Assembly: GCA_937876375.1 (NCBI GenBank)
Contig: CALEHY010000006.1
Coordinates: 1 to 64,000 of the forward strand
Direction of reading: 5' to 3'
Length of the DNA: 64,000 nt
Origin: an uncultured Clostridia bacterium
GTDB taxonomy: Bacteria; Bacillota; Clostridia; Oscillospirales; Acutalibacteraceae
Below are positions 22,652 through 31,180 of the stretch, piece after piece. A program made the translations under genes and the position numbers. The stretch's first letter is position 1. Every line of letters starts with the position of its first letter. The notes beneath the pieces are model-generated. The model ran no database searches. It was not told the DNA's origin and saw only the letters and a list, made by a program, of their open reading frames with translations.

Positions 22652-23116
22652 TTAATATTCTATTCCAAATCTTGCCTTTGCACCATTATCAAATGGGTGC
22701 TTTTGCTTCGACACAAGGGTGATATAATCGGCTATTTTGAATAGCTCATCATCAGCCCTGTGACCAGTTATAACATACTCCTTTTCGCCACATGAAAGCA
22801 AGCTAATCGCCTCATTAATAGACAAAAATCGTGGTATTATATCAATAAACTCGTCCAAAATAATCATATCATGGTCGCTGTTCTTAACACATTCGACTGC
22901 ACCATTTACCCACTGAATGTAGCTATCGTCAGGATTAAATGGTAGGCTATCAGGAGCATCAAATATATCAAATGGCAAGACAGATAGCTCACTAGATTTG
23001 TTATCCTTCAAAAACTGGATAAGAAGTACTGATTTGCCTGCACCAGTGGCACGCATACCAGCACCAATAGCCGCAGTGGTCTTGCCCTTGCCATCACCGT
23101 AGTAAATCTGTATCAT
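22652..23116 (-). CDS. cobO: Corrinoid (cob(I)alamin) adenosyltransferase, CobO/BtuR type
   Basis: A 154-residue P-loop enzyme that transfers the adenosyl group of ATP to cob(I)alamin or cob(I)inamide, giving the coenzyme form. The N terminus carries IYYGDGKGKTTAAIGAGMRA, the CobA-family phosphate loop. MIILDEFIDII and YVITGHRADDELF are the other family blocks. It is somewhat shorter than typical CobA/BtuR (about 170-200 residues), mainly at the N terminus. The start overlaps the stop of the mreB-like gene by 4 bases. Together with the ECF genes it points to salvage of external corrinoid. Confidence 0.88.
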   Translation of the reverse strand: MIQIYYGDGKGKTTAAIGAGMRATGAGKSVLLIQFLKDNKSSELSVLPFDIFDAPDSLPFNPDDSYIQWVNGAVECVKNSDHDMIILDEFIDIIPRFLSINEAISLLSCGEKEYVITGHRADDELFKIADYITLVSKQKHPFDNGAKARFGIEY

Positions 23117-24141
23117 CTTATTCTAACGTCTTCCTTTGTCCTAAAGCGATAACCGTAGTTGTCCAGTATGCCCATCTTATTCAGTGCAACAGCAGCGCCC
23201 TTGGCAGCACATAGGCTAGGTTGTGGCACAACATTTGCCTCTACCTCAAGTGCCTTGCTGAACAGCTCATCAAGGCCATAAAGTTCTGCAGAGCCACCAG
23301 TTAAATATATTCCAGAATTAGTAATATCAGCAACCAGCTGTGGTGAGGTACGCTCAAACATAATAATTGCAGCAGCGACAATCTCATCAAGCATAGGCTT
23401 TAGGCAATCACATATCTCGTTAGATGATACCTCAACAGTCTTTGGCATACCATCTGTAGCAGATCTGCCCTTTGCTGTCATAGTGATATCCTCTGCTCTA
23501 GGGATAGCACAACCAATAGCCTTCTTGATTTCCTCTGCAGTACGAACACCAATAAGAATATCGTGCTTGTCCTTCATATATCTAACAATTTCCTCATCAA
23601 AGGTATTGCCAGCAATCTTCAGTGTCTCTGTCTGACTCATAGAGCCTTGTGACACAACAGCCATATCAGTAGTACCACCACCGATATCAACGACGAAAGC
23701 ACCATTAGGCTGTGATGGGTCAACCTTTGCACCGAATGCAGCACAAAGTGGCTCCTCGACCAAGCACACTGACCTAGCACCAGCTGTGATAATAACTGAA
23801 ATAAGAGTGCGTTTCTCAACGTCAGTAGCAAGTGCTGGCGATGATGCAACAACTCTAGGTTTAAATATATTCTTCTTTATAACACGATTGATAAAGTACT
23901 TTACCATCTGCTGTGTGAGGTCGTAATTGCTGATTACACCATCACGAATAGGCTGAACAACAGCAACGCCCTTTGGCTCTCTACCCTCTAGGTAATATGC
24001 TCTACGACCAGCATATAGCATTCTGCCGCTGTCGATATCATAAGCAACATATGATGGCTCGTTAACCACTATGCCTTTATTTGGCACAGATATAACGATA
24101 CTGCTTGTACCCAAATCAATTCCTAAATCGTATCCAAACAA
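23113..24141 (-). CDS. MreB/Mbl-like bacterial actin
   Basis: A 342-residue actin-fold ATPase of the MreB family. Phosphate loop 1 is DLGIDLGTSS at the N terminus, phosphate loop 2 is DIGGGTTDMAVVSQG at about 148-162, and the adenosine motif LTGGSAELYGL is at about 290. MreB filaments guide cell-wall synthesis along the side wall. Here there is no mreC or mreD; instead the gene sits between recD2 and a corrinoid uptake operon, so it is likely a second, MreBH/Mbl-like paralogue. It lacks a clear N-terminal amphipathic helix. Sequence divergence (IVISVPNKGIVVNEPSYVAYD) is still typical of the family. Confidence 0.87.
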   Translation of the reverse strand: MFGYDLGIDLGTSSIVISVPNKGIVVNEPSYVAYDIDSGRMLYAGRRAYYLEGREPKGVAVVQPIRDGVISNYDLTQQMVKYFINRVIKKNIFKPRVVASSPALATDVEKRTLISVIITAGARSVCLVEEPLCAAFGAKVDPSQPNGAFVVDIGGGTTDMAVVSQGSMSQTETLKIAGNTFDEEIVRYMKDKHDILIGVRTAEEIKKAIGCAIPRAEDITMTAKGRSATDGMPKTVEVSSNEICDCLKPMLDEIVAAAIIMFERTSPQLVADITNSGIYLTGGSAELYGLDELFSKALEVEANVVPQPSLCAAKGAAVALNKMGILDNYGYRFRTKEDVRIR

Positions 24142-24180
24142 TTTTCAAATCTCCATAATCGAATAATTTATTCTATTATA

Positions 24181-26394
24181 TTATACATTATTAGTATTTT
24201 CAATAAAGAATTTTAGTGCAGAATATCTGCGTGATTTTTTATCATTATTAACCATAGTAGCGATACCCTGTTCGTTACCAACAAGCACTAGCAAATTCTT
24301 CGCTCTAGTGAGTGCTGTGTAGAACAGATTGCGATAGGCAAGCTTCTGTGGTGTGGCAACAACTGGCATAACAACAGCACTAAATTCACTACCCTGTGAC
24401 TTGTGTACAGTCATAGCATAGGCTAGCTCTAGCTCTCTAACATTCTCTGTGGAGTACATAGCCTCCTTGTCATCGTACTGAACATTGATGATATTATTCA
24501 CCCTATCAATATGGGTCAAGATACCTATATCGCCATTAAAAACGCCTGCACCATGCTCTGCAAGTCTAAACCAAGGCACGTCGTAATTGTTTTTAATTTG
24601 CATTACTCTGTCACCCTCACGCAAGATATAACCCTTGTAGCGTAGCTCTTGCTTATCCTTTGATGGTGGATTAAGCTTTTCTTGTAGCAGAGCGTTGATA
24701 TTCTGTGTACCAACCTCACCCATTCTGCTAGGACAAAGCACTTGAATATCACTCATAGGGTCAAATCCATAGCTTGCTGGCAAACGTGAGGTCACTAAAT
24801 CAAGTACCTTCTTTGGTGCAAGATACTTTGAATTCTCTTTTAATAGGAAGAAATCTGACTCTGGTGTGTTGTCAATCTCTGGCATTTCACCCTTAACAAC
24901 CTTGTGTGCATTGGTAACAATTCTGCTCTGCATCGCTTGACGGAACACCTTGTCAAGCTTCACTACTGGAATAATATCGCTGTCAATCATATCCTTTAGC
25001 ACATTACCAGCACCAACTGGTGGTAGCTGATCTTGGTCACCCACCATAATCAGTCGACAGTGTAATGGCAATGCATCGAGCAGTGCAGAAAATAGTGTTA
25101 CGTCAACCATCGACATTTCATCGACGATAACAGCGTCATAATCAAGAGTGTTGCTCAAATTATGCACAAAATTAGGCAAGTCGGAGTCATCCTTGTACTC
25201 AACCTCTAGCAAACGATGGATTGTGCTTGCCTCATAGCCAGTCAACTCCTCCATACGCTGGGCAGCACGACCAGTTGGCGCTGCCAGAGCAACACGAAGC
25301 TGTCTGTTTTTCATAAGGCTGATAATACCTTTTACAGTGGTAGTTTTACCAGTACCAGGTCCACCTGTGAGTATCAGCAGACCCTTGTTCACAGCGATTT
25401 CAATCGCTTCTCTCTGTTTGTCATCAAACTGGATATTGTTTGCCTTTTCAAATGCATATATCTCGCTAGAGTAAAACTCCTTTTCAATAGGTGGATACTC
25501 TATCATAATCTTAATTCGCTCTGCGATACCAAGCTCACTATGATAAATATGAGGTAAAAAGAGAAAATCTCTGCCATTGATATCAACTTGAACGATGGAC
25601 TTATTCTCTATAGCATTATCGATAGCAATGTCGACAGTGTCACTATCACATTCTAGCAAATCACACGCTGGAGCATAAATCTTCTCTCTAGGAATACAGG
25701 TGTGACCATTGCCAAGATTGTATCTAATAATATAGCTGATACCAGCCTCTGCTCTACAGGTGAATGGTGGCTTGTCCTCAAGATTTTCGACTATCTCATC
25801 AGCTCTATCAAATGTTATTCCAGTAGCTTGGCCAATTAAGGCATAAGGATTGGCCTTAATTACGTCAATAGCCTCTCCCTTTAGCAATCCATAGGTCTTA
25901 ATAGCCTCATTTTGCGACAAACCAAGTGCAGTTAGACCGACCATAGTCTCCCTAGCCAAAAACTGAGCCTTGAACTCCTTGCTAATCTGTCTTGCTTTAG
26001 CGTGGCTGATACCCTTGATTGTTGCAAGCCTTGCTGGCTCGTTCTCGATGACGTCAAAGGTATTAACACCAAACGCCTCAACAATTTTTGTTGCTGTGGA
26101 CTCTCTAACTCCACGGATAATACCGGACGATAGATATCGTAGGATACCACCAGCGTCTGCCGGTAGTGTCTGCACAGCCGACTCTGCCTTAAACTGACGG
26201 CCAAACGATGGATGAAATCCCCATTTGCCCCTACACTCGACAGTAGCGCCGATAGCTAGCTCACCCAGGCTACCAACAACAGTGACACCCTCGTCACCAG
26301 TATTGATTTCGGCAACGCAAAAGCCAGTCTCATCGCTGTAAAAGGTAATATCCTCAACAGTGCCTATTAAATTTTCAAGCACTTCATTTTCCAT
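24181..26394 (-). CDS. recD2: RecD2-type ATP-dependent DNA helicase
   Basis: A 737-residue superfamily 1B, 5'-3' helicase of the RecD-like (YrrC/RecD2) group found in bacteria without RecBC. It has an N-terminal OB-like domain (1-80), helix-hairpin-helix repeats (about 85-200), Walker A TGGPGTGKTTT at about 343-353, Walker B DEMSMVD, VGDQDQLPPVGAG (motif III), and a C-terminal UvrD-like domain ending in AMTVHKSQGSEF and YTALTRAKNLL. Its role is in repair and replication-fork stability. The promoter is directly upstream; it is followed by the mreB-like gene after 39 bases, so it heads this operon. Confidence 0.94.
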   Translation of the reverse strand: MENEVLENLIGTVEDITFYSDETGFCVAEINTGDEGVTVVGSLGELAIGATVECRGKWGFHPSFGRQFKAESAVQTLPADAGGILRYLSSGIIRGVRESTATKIVEAFGVNTFDVIENEPARLATIKGISHAKARQISKEFKAQFLARETMVGLTALGLSQNEAIKTYGLLKGEAIDVIKANPYALIGQATGITFDRADEIVENLEDKPPFTCRAEAGISYIIRYNLGNGHTCIPREKIYAPACDLLECDSDTVDIAIDNAIENKSIVQVDINGRDFLFLPHIYHSELGIAERIKIMIEYPPIEKEFYSSEIYAFEKANNIQFDDKQREAIEIAVNKGLLILTGGPGTGKTTTVKGIISLMKNRQLRVALAAPTGRAAQRMEELTGYEASTIHRLLEVEYKDDSDLPNFVHNLSNTLDYDAVIVDEMSMVDVTLFSALLDALPLHCRLIMVGDQDQLPPVGAGNVLKDMIDSDIIPVVKLDKVFRQAMQSRIVTNAHKVVKGEMPEIDNTPESDFFLLKENSKYLAPKKVLDLVTSRLPASYGFDPMSDIQVLCPSRMGEVGTQNINALLQEKLNPPSKDKQELRYKGYILREGDRVMQIKNNYDVPWFRLAEHGAGVFNGDIGILTHIDRVNNIINVQYDDKEAMYSTENVRELELAYAMTVHKSQGSEFSAVVMPVVATPQKLAYRNLFYTALTRAKNLLVLVGNEQGIATMVNNDKKSRRYSALKFFIENTNNV

Positions 26395-26423
26395 AACAAA
26401 ATCCTAAAAATATTGATACTGAT

Positions 26424-26451
26424 ATTATAGCACAAATATACGAAATATCAA
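26424..26451 (-). promoter_or_regulatory. Promoter of recD2 and downstream genes
   Basis: On the minus strand TTGATA (26446-26451), 16 bases, TATAAT (26424-26429). The leader is about 24 bases. Confidence 0.55.
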
Positions 26452-26478
26452 CCTAATACAAGAATAACAACGCAAAAA

Positions 26479-26505
26479 AAGACAGGTAGAAAATCTACCT
26501 GTCTT
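26479..26505 (-). terminator. Terminator of the str operon after tuf
   Basis: A 12-bp perfect stem (AAGACAGGTAGA / TCTACCTGTCTT) is followed on the minus strand by a T run (TTTTTTTGCG), 20 bases after the tuf stop codon. Confidence 0.85.
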
Positions 26506-26525
26506 AATTATTAAGGTATTATAGA

Positions 26526-27719
26526 TTACTCGTCGATTGAAACAACAACGCCTGAACCTACTGTTCTACCACCCTCACGGATAGCGAAACGAAGACCCTC
26601 TTCGATAGCGATTGGAGTGATAAGCTCTACGTGCATATCTACGTTATCGCCAGGCATACACATCTCTGTGCCTTCTGGAAGGTTGATAACACCTGTTACG
26701 TCAGTTGTTCTGAAATAGAACTGTGGACGATAGTTGTTGAAGAATGGAGTATGACGGCCACCCTCGTCCTTTGAAAGAACGTAAACCTGACCAGTAAACT
26801 TTGTGTGTGGCTTGATTGAGCCAGGAGCAGCAAGAACCTGACCTCTCTTGATATCAGTTCTCTGAACACCACGAAGTAGACAACCAATGTTGTCACCAGC
26901 CTCAGCGTAATCAAGAATCTTACGGAACATCTCGATACCAGTACATACTGTTGAACGAGTCTCTTCCTCAAGACCAACCATCTCTACTGTATCGTTAGTG
27001 TTTAGCTGACCTCTCTCTACTCTACCAGTTGCAACAGTACCACGACCAGTGATTGTGAATACGTCCTCAACAGGCATTAGGAAAGGAAGATCTGCCTTAC
27101 GGTCTGGAGTTGGGATATAAGCATCAACTGCATCCATAAGCTCCTGAATGCAAGCGCAAGCTGGATCATCATTTGAAGCAGCCTCAAGAGCCTTAAGAGC
27201 TGAACCCTTAATGATTGGGCACTCATCATCAAACTCGTACTCAGCTAGAGTCTCACGGATCTCCATCTCTACGAGCTCAAGTAGCTCCTCATCATCAACT
27301 TGGTCAGTCTTGTTCATGAATACGATGATTGCTGGAACGCCTACCTGACGAGCAAGTAGAAGGTGCTCCTTAGTCTGAGCCATAGGACCATCTGTTGATG
27401 CGATAACAAGGATAGCACCATCCATCTGAGCAGCACCAGTGATCATGTTCTTAATATAGTCAGCGTGACCTGGGCAGTCAACGTGAGCATAGTGACGAGC
27501 CTCTGTCTCGTACTCAACGTGAGCTGTGTTGATTGTGATACCACGCTCTCTCTCTTCTGGAGCCTTATCGATATCTGCATAGTCCTCGAACTTAGCGAAG
27601 CCCTTGTTTGCAAGATACTTTGTGATAGCAGCTGTAAGAGTAGTCTTACCGTGGTCAACGTGACCGATTGTACCAATGTTTACGTGTGGTTTGGTACGGT
27701 TAAATTTTTCCTTAGCCAT
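26526..27719 (-). CDS. tuf: Translation elongation factor Tu
   Basis: A 397-residue GTPase that delivers aminoacyl-tRNA to the ribosome. GHVDHGKTTL (G1), RGITINTAHVEYE (switch I), DCPGHADY (G3) and NKTDQVDD (G4) are all present, and the domain 2 and 3 blocks are complete. The C-terminal GGRTVGSGVV is typical. It is last in the str operon, 91 bases after fusA, with GGAGG 8 bases before its ATG. Confidence 0.98.
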   Translation of the reverse strand: MAKEKFNRTKPHVNIGTIGHVDHGKTTLTAAITKYLANKGFAKFEDYADIDKAPEERERGITINTAHVEYETEARHYAHVDCPGHADYIKNMITGAAQMDGAILVIASTDGPMAQTKEHLLLARQVGVPAIIVFMNKTDQVDDEELLELVEMEIRETLAEYEFDDECPIIKGSALKALEAASNDDPACACIQELMDAVDAYIPTPDRKADLPFLMPVEDVFTITGRGTVATGRVERGQLNTNDTVEMVGLEEETRSTVCTGIEMFRKILDYAEAGDNIGCLLRGVQRTDIKRGQVLAAPGSIKPHTKFTGQVYVLSKDEGGRHTPFFNNYRPQFYFRTTDVTGVINLPEGTEMCMPGDNVDMHVELITPIAIEEGLRFAIREGGRTVGSGVVVSIDE

Positions 27720-27810
27720 TGGAATTTCCTCCTTAAAATTTACAATAGTAAAATTGTTAATGATATTTTATCAAAATGTTTAGAAAATATCAAGTATTTT
27801 ATAAAAAATA

Positions 27811-29919
27811 TTAGTCTTTCTTTGAGCGCTCGTTGATGATTGACTCAGAAATTGACTTTGGAACCTGCTCATAGCCATCTGGCTCCATTGTGTACTGACC
27901 ACGACCCTGTGTCTTTGAACGAAGATCATTTACGTAGCCGAACATTTCAGATAGAGGTACACGAGCATTAATCTGCTTTGCACCAGCTCTGTCGTCCATG
28001 CCCTGGATCTGTCCACGACGAGAGTTAAGGTCACCGATAACGTCGCCCATGTAATCCTCTGGAACGATAACTGTTACCTTCATCATTGGCTCTAGGATAA
28101 CTGGAGAAGCCTTTCTAGCAGCCTCCTTGAATGCCATAGAACCAGCGATCTTAAATGCCATCTCAGATGAGTCAACCTCGTGGTAAGAACCATCGTATAG
28201 CTCAACTCTAACGTCAACAACATTGTAGCCAGCAAGAACACCGCTCTTCATTGCAGCCTGAATACCAGCATCAACAGCAGGAATGTACTCCTTTGGAATA
28301 GCACCACCAACGATCTGGTTGTCAAACTCGTAGCCCTTACCAATGCCGTTCTCGTCAAGGTTAGGGAATAGACGGATCTTAACATGACCATACTGACCAG
28401 AACCACCAGACTGCTTCTTGTACTTGCACTCGTGCTGACATTCTGCAGTGATAGTCTCCTTGTAAGCTACCTGTGGAGCACCAACGTTTGCCTCTACCTT
28501 GAACTCTCTTAGTAGACGGTCAACGATGATCTCAAGGTGAAGCTCACCCATACCAGCGATAATAGTCTGTCCAGTCTCCTCATCAGTGTAAGCCTTGAAT
28601 GTTGGGTCCTCTTCTGCAAGTTTTGCAAGAGCAACACCCATCTTCTCCTGGCCAGCCTTTGTCTTAGGCTCGATAGCAACACGGATAACAGGATCTGGGA
28701 AGTTCATTGACTCAAGGATAATTGGATGATCCTCGTCACAAAGTGTATCACCAGTAGTTGTGTTCTTTAGACCAACAGCAGCAGCGATATCACCAGCATA
28801 ACATACTGGAATATCCTCTCTGTGGTTAGCGTGCATCTGGAGAATACGACCCATTCTCTCCTTGTTACCCTTTACAGAGTTGTAGCAAGGTGTACCAGCC
28901 TCGATGGTACCAGAATATACACGGAAATAGCAAATCTTACCAACGAATGGATCAGTTGCAATCTTAAATGCAAGAGCTGAGAATGGCTCATCATCAGATG
29001 AATGACGGCACTCCTCTTCGTCAGTATCAGGGTTTACGCCCTTGATTGACTCAACGTCAGTTGGAGCTGGCATATACTCAACGATAGCGTCAAGTAGTGG
29101 CTGTACGCCCATGTTTCTGTAAGCTGTACCACAGCATACTGGAACCATTTCACCAGCGATAGTAGCGCTACGGATAATTCTCTTGATATCAGCGATAGAA
29201 ATAGCGTCCTCGCCTTCCTCAAAATACTTCTCCATTAGCTCCTCGTCCTGCTCAGCAACGAACTCGATAAGAGCTGTTCTGTACTCTGCAGCCTTGTCAG
29301 CTAGCTCAGCACGAATAGGTCTCTCCTCGAATACAGAACCGCTGTTCTTGTCAGGATCGATATAAACGATTTCATGGTTTTCGATAAGGTCGATGATACC
29401 CTCAAATGTATCCTCAGATCCGATAGGGAGCTGAATTGGAAGTGCATTACACTTGAAACGATCAAGAACCATGCTCATTACGTTATAGAAATCTGCACCC
29501 ATGATATCCATCTTGTTTACGAATATCATACGAGGTACTTTGTAGTCATCAGCCTGTCTCCAAACAGTCTCTGACTGTGGCTCTACACCACCCTTTGCAC
29601 AAAGGACAGTTACAGAACCATCAAGTACACGAAGTGAACGCTGAACCTCTACTGTGAAGTCAACGTGACCTGGTGTATCGATAATATTGATTCTATGGTT
29701 CTTCCAGAAGCATGTTGTAGCAGCAGAAGTGATAGTGATACCTCTCTCCTGCTCCTGTGCCATCCAGTCCATTGTTGCTGAACCCTCATGAGTTTCACCA
29801 ATCTTGTGATTGATACCTGTATAGTATAGAATACGCTCTGTGGTTGTTGTTTTACCAGCATCAATGTGAGCCATAATACCAATATTTCTAGTTTCTTCAA
29901 GAGATACTTTTCTTGGCAT
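27811..29919 (-). CDS. fusA: Translation elongation factor G
   Basis: A 702-residue translocase GTPase. AHIDAGKTTTTERIL (G1), RGITITSAATTCFW (switch I), DTPGHVDF (G3) and NKMDIMGAD (G4) are present. Full length, so a canonical FusA rather than a FusB or TetM type ribosomal-protection protein. It lies between rpsG and tuf, 27 bases after rpsG, with AGGAGG before the ATG. Confidence 0.98.
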   Translation of the reverse strand: MPRKVSLEETRNIGIMAHIDAGKTTTTERILYYTGINHKIGETHEGSATMDWMAQEQERGITITSAATTCFWKNHRINIIDTPGHVDFTVEVQRSLRVLDGSVTVLCAKGGVEPQSETVWRQADDYKVPRMIFVNKMDIMGADFYNVMSMVLDRFKCNALPIQLPIGSEDTFEGIIDLIENHEIVYIDPDKNSGSVFEERPIRAELADKAAEYRTALIEFVAEQDEELMEKYFEEGEDAISIADIKRIIRSATIAGEMVPVCCGTAYRNMGVQPLLDAIVEYMPAPTDVESIKGVNPDTDEEECRHSSDDEPFSALAFKIATDPFVGKICYFRVYSGTIEAGTPCYNSVKGNKERMGRILQMHANHREDIPVCYAGDIAAAVGLKNTTTGDTLCDEDHPIILESMNFPDPVIRVAIEPKTKAGQEKMGVALAKLAEEDPTFKAYTDEETGQTIIAGMGELHLEIIVDRLLREFKVEANVGAPQVAYKETITAECQHECKYKKQSGGSGQYGHVKIRLFPNLDENGIGKGYEFDNQIVGGAIPKEYIPAVDAGIQAAMKSGVLAGYNVVDVRVELYDGSYHEVDSSEMAFKIAGSMAFKEAARKASPVILEPMMKVTVIVPEDYMGDVIGDLNSRRGQIQGMDDRAGAKQINARVPLSEMFGYVNDLRSKTQGRGQYTMEPDGYEQVPKSISESIINERSKKD

Positions 29920-29946
29920 AATATCCTCCTTGGTAAATCAAACGGA

Positions 29947-30417
29947 TTAATATCTGAAATGAGCAAATGCTTTGTTTGCTTCTGCCATTCTGTGTGTGTC
30001 TTCACACTTCTTAACTGCTCCGCCTGTCTTGTTTGCAGCATCCATAATCTCTGCTGCAAGACGCTCTTTCATAGTTCTCTCACTTCTTGCACGTGCAAAT
30101 GAGGTGATCCATCTTAGACCTAGTGTCTGTCTTCTCTCTGGACGAACCTCTAGAGGAACCTGATATGTTGCACCACCGATACGGCGAGCTTTTACTTCGA
30201 GTACAGGCATAACGTTCTCCATAGCAGCCTCGAATGTTTCGAGAGGATCGTTGCCTGTCTTTTCTGTGATGATTTCGAATGCGCCGTACACGATCTTCTG
30301 TGCGACACCCTTCTTTCCATCTAGCATGATGTTGTTGATCAAACGAGTAACAACCTTTGAGTTGTACATTGGATCTGGAAGTACATCACGCTTAGCGATC
30401 TGGCCTCTTCTTGGCAT
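29947..30417 (-). CDS. rpsG: 30S ribosomal protein S7
   Basis: A 156-residue primary 16S rRNA binding protein of the 30S head. MPRRGQIAKRDVLPDP at the N terminus and GGATYQVPLEVRPERR in the middle are universal. GGAGGGA is spaced before the ATG. The 147-base gap after rpsL is the region where S7 binds to control the operon in Escherichia coli; whether that holds here cannot be told. Confidence 0.98.
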   Translation of the reverse strand: MPRRGQIAKRDVLPDPMYNSKVVTRLINNIMLDGKKGVAQKIVYGAFEIITEKTGNDPLETFEAAMENVMPVLEVKARRIGGATYQVPLEVRPERRQTLGLRWITSFARARSERTMKERLAAEIMDAANKTGGAVKKCEDTHRMAEANKAFAHFRY

Positions 30418-30564
30418 CTTCGCTTCCCTCCTTCATTATAATTGATGAGTTCATAGGTACTCGGTTATTTTTTGTTTCCGTCGGAGCCAACAAAGGCTTA
30501 CGCTATCTATAAATAAGATAAATAAACTATTGTCGGTTTCCCGTAGGTTAACAGAATTTAAGGT

Positions 30565-30984
30565 TTACTTCTTTACCTTTGGCTTCTTTGCGCCATACTT
30601 TGAACGGCTCTGCATTCTGCCGTTAACACCCTGTGTATCGAGTGTGCCTCTGATGATATGGTAACGAACACCAGGTAGATCCTTAACACGTCCGCCACGA
30701 ACCATAACAACTGAGTGCTCCTGAAGGTTGTGACCAACACCTGGAATGTAAGCAGTAACTTCCATACCATTTGTAAGACGAACTCTGGCAATCTTACGAA
30801 GAGCTGAGTTAGGCTTCTTAGGTGTAGCTGTCTTAACTGCTGTGCAAACGCCACGCTTCTGTGGAGAAGCATTGTCTGTCATAACATTCTTCTTTGTGTT
30901 AAGACCCTTCAAAAGTGCAGGAGCAGTAGACTTCTTCTCTAGAGACTTACGTCCTGTTCTAACTAATTGGTTAAAGGTAGGCAA
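30565..30984 (-). CDS. rpsL: 30S ribosomal protein S12, TTG start
   Basis: A 139-residue decoding-centre protein. The family start (M/L)PTFNQLVRTGR begins at a TTG codon at 30984, 9 bases after AAAGGAG. An ATG 13 codons upstream has no ribosome site and would add an alien extension, so the TTG is chosen. The loop with TPKKPNSALRK carries the lysine that is wild type for streptomycin sensitivity. The 95-residue stretch from about 30 on is nearly invariant. Its start at a rare codon may limit initiation. Confidence 0.95.
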   Translation of the reverse strand: MPTFNQLVRTGRKSLEKKSTAPALLKGLNTKKNVMTDNASPQKRGVCTAVKTATPKKPNSALRKIARVRLTNGMEVTAYIPGVGHNLQEHSVVMVRGGRVKDLPGVRYHIIRGTLDTQGVNGRMQSRSKYGAKKPKVKK

Positions 30985-31073
30985 TAGTTTATTCTCCTTT
31001 CTGTAAAATTTATGCATACGCATATCTCATATTTTTACCAATAATAGTAAAAATATCAAATAAACGCACGCCG

Positions 31074-31099
31074 TGGAGTGCAGATTTCTCTGCACTCCA
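31074..31099. other. Hairpin between rpoC and rpsL
   Basis: An 11-bp perfect stem (TGGAGTGCAGA / TCTGCACTCCA) with a 4-base loop. It lacks a T run on the minus strand, so it is not a simple terminator of rpoC. It could be an mRNA processing or attenuation structure that separates rpoBC from the str genes. Nothing else is seen in 31024-31180; the L7Ae-like gene often found here in Firmicutes is absent. Confidence 0.4.
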
Positions 31100-31180
31100 T
31101 TGACGATTTTTACAATTTTTGTGCTAAAATTTTGTTAAAAATCACAAAATCAAACTTGCACAATTACTCATTATAGCTCA

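Noticed and set aside
24142..26451. Cobalamin riboswitch ahead of the ECF/cobO genes
   Set aside because: The gap before the mreB-like gene is 39 bases and the recD2 leader is about 24 bases; neither can hold the large aptamer and no B12-box-like sequence was seen.
30985..31023. N-terminal extension of S12 from the upstream ATG
   Set aside because: No ribosome site there, the extra 13 residues are unlike any S12, and AAAGGAG is well placed for the TTG at 30984.
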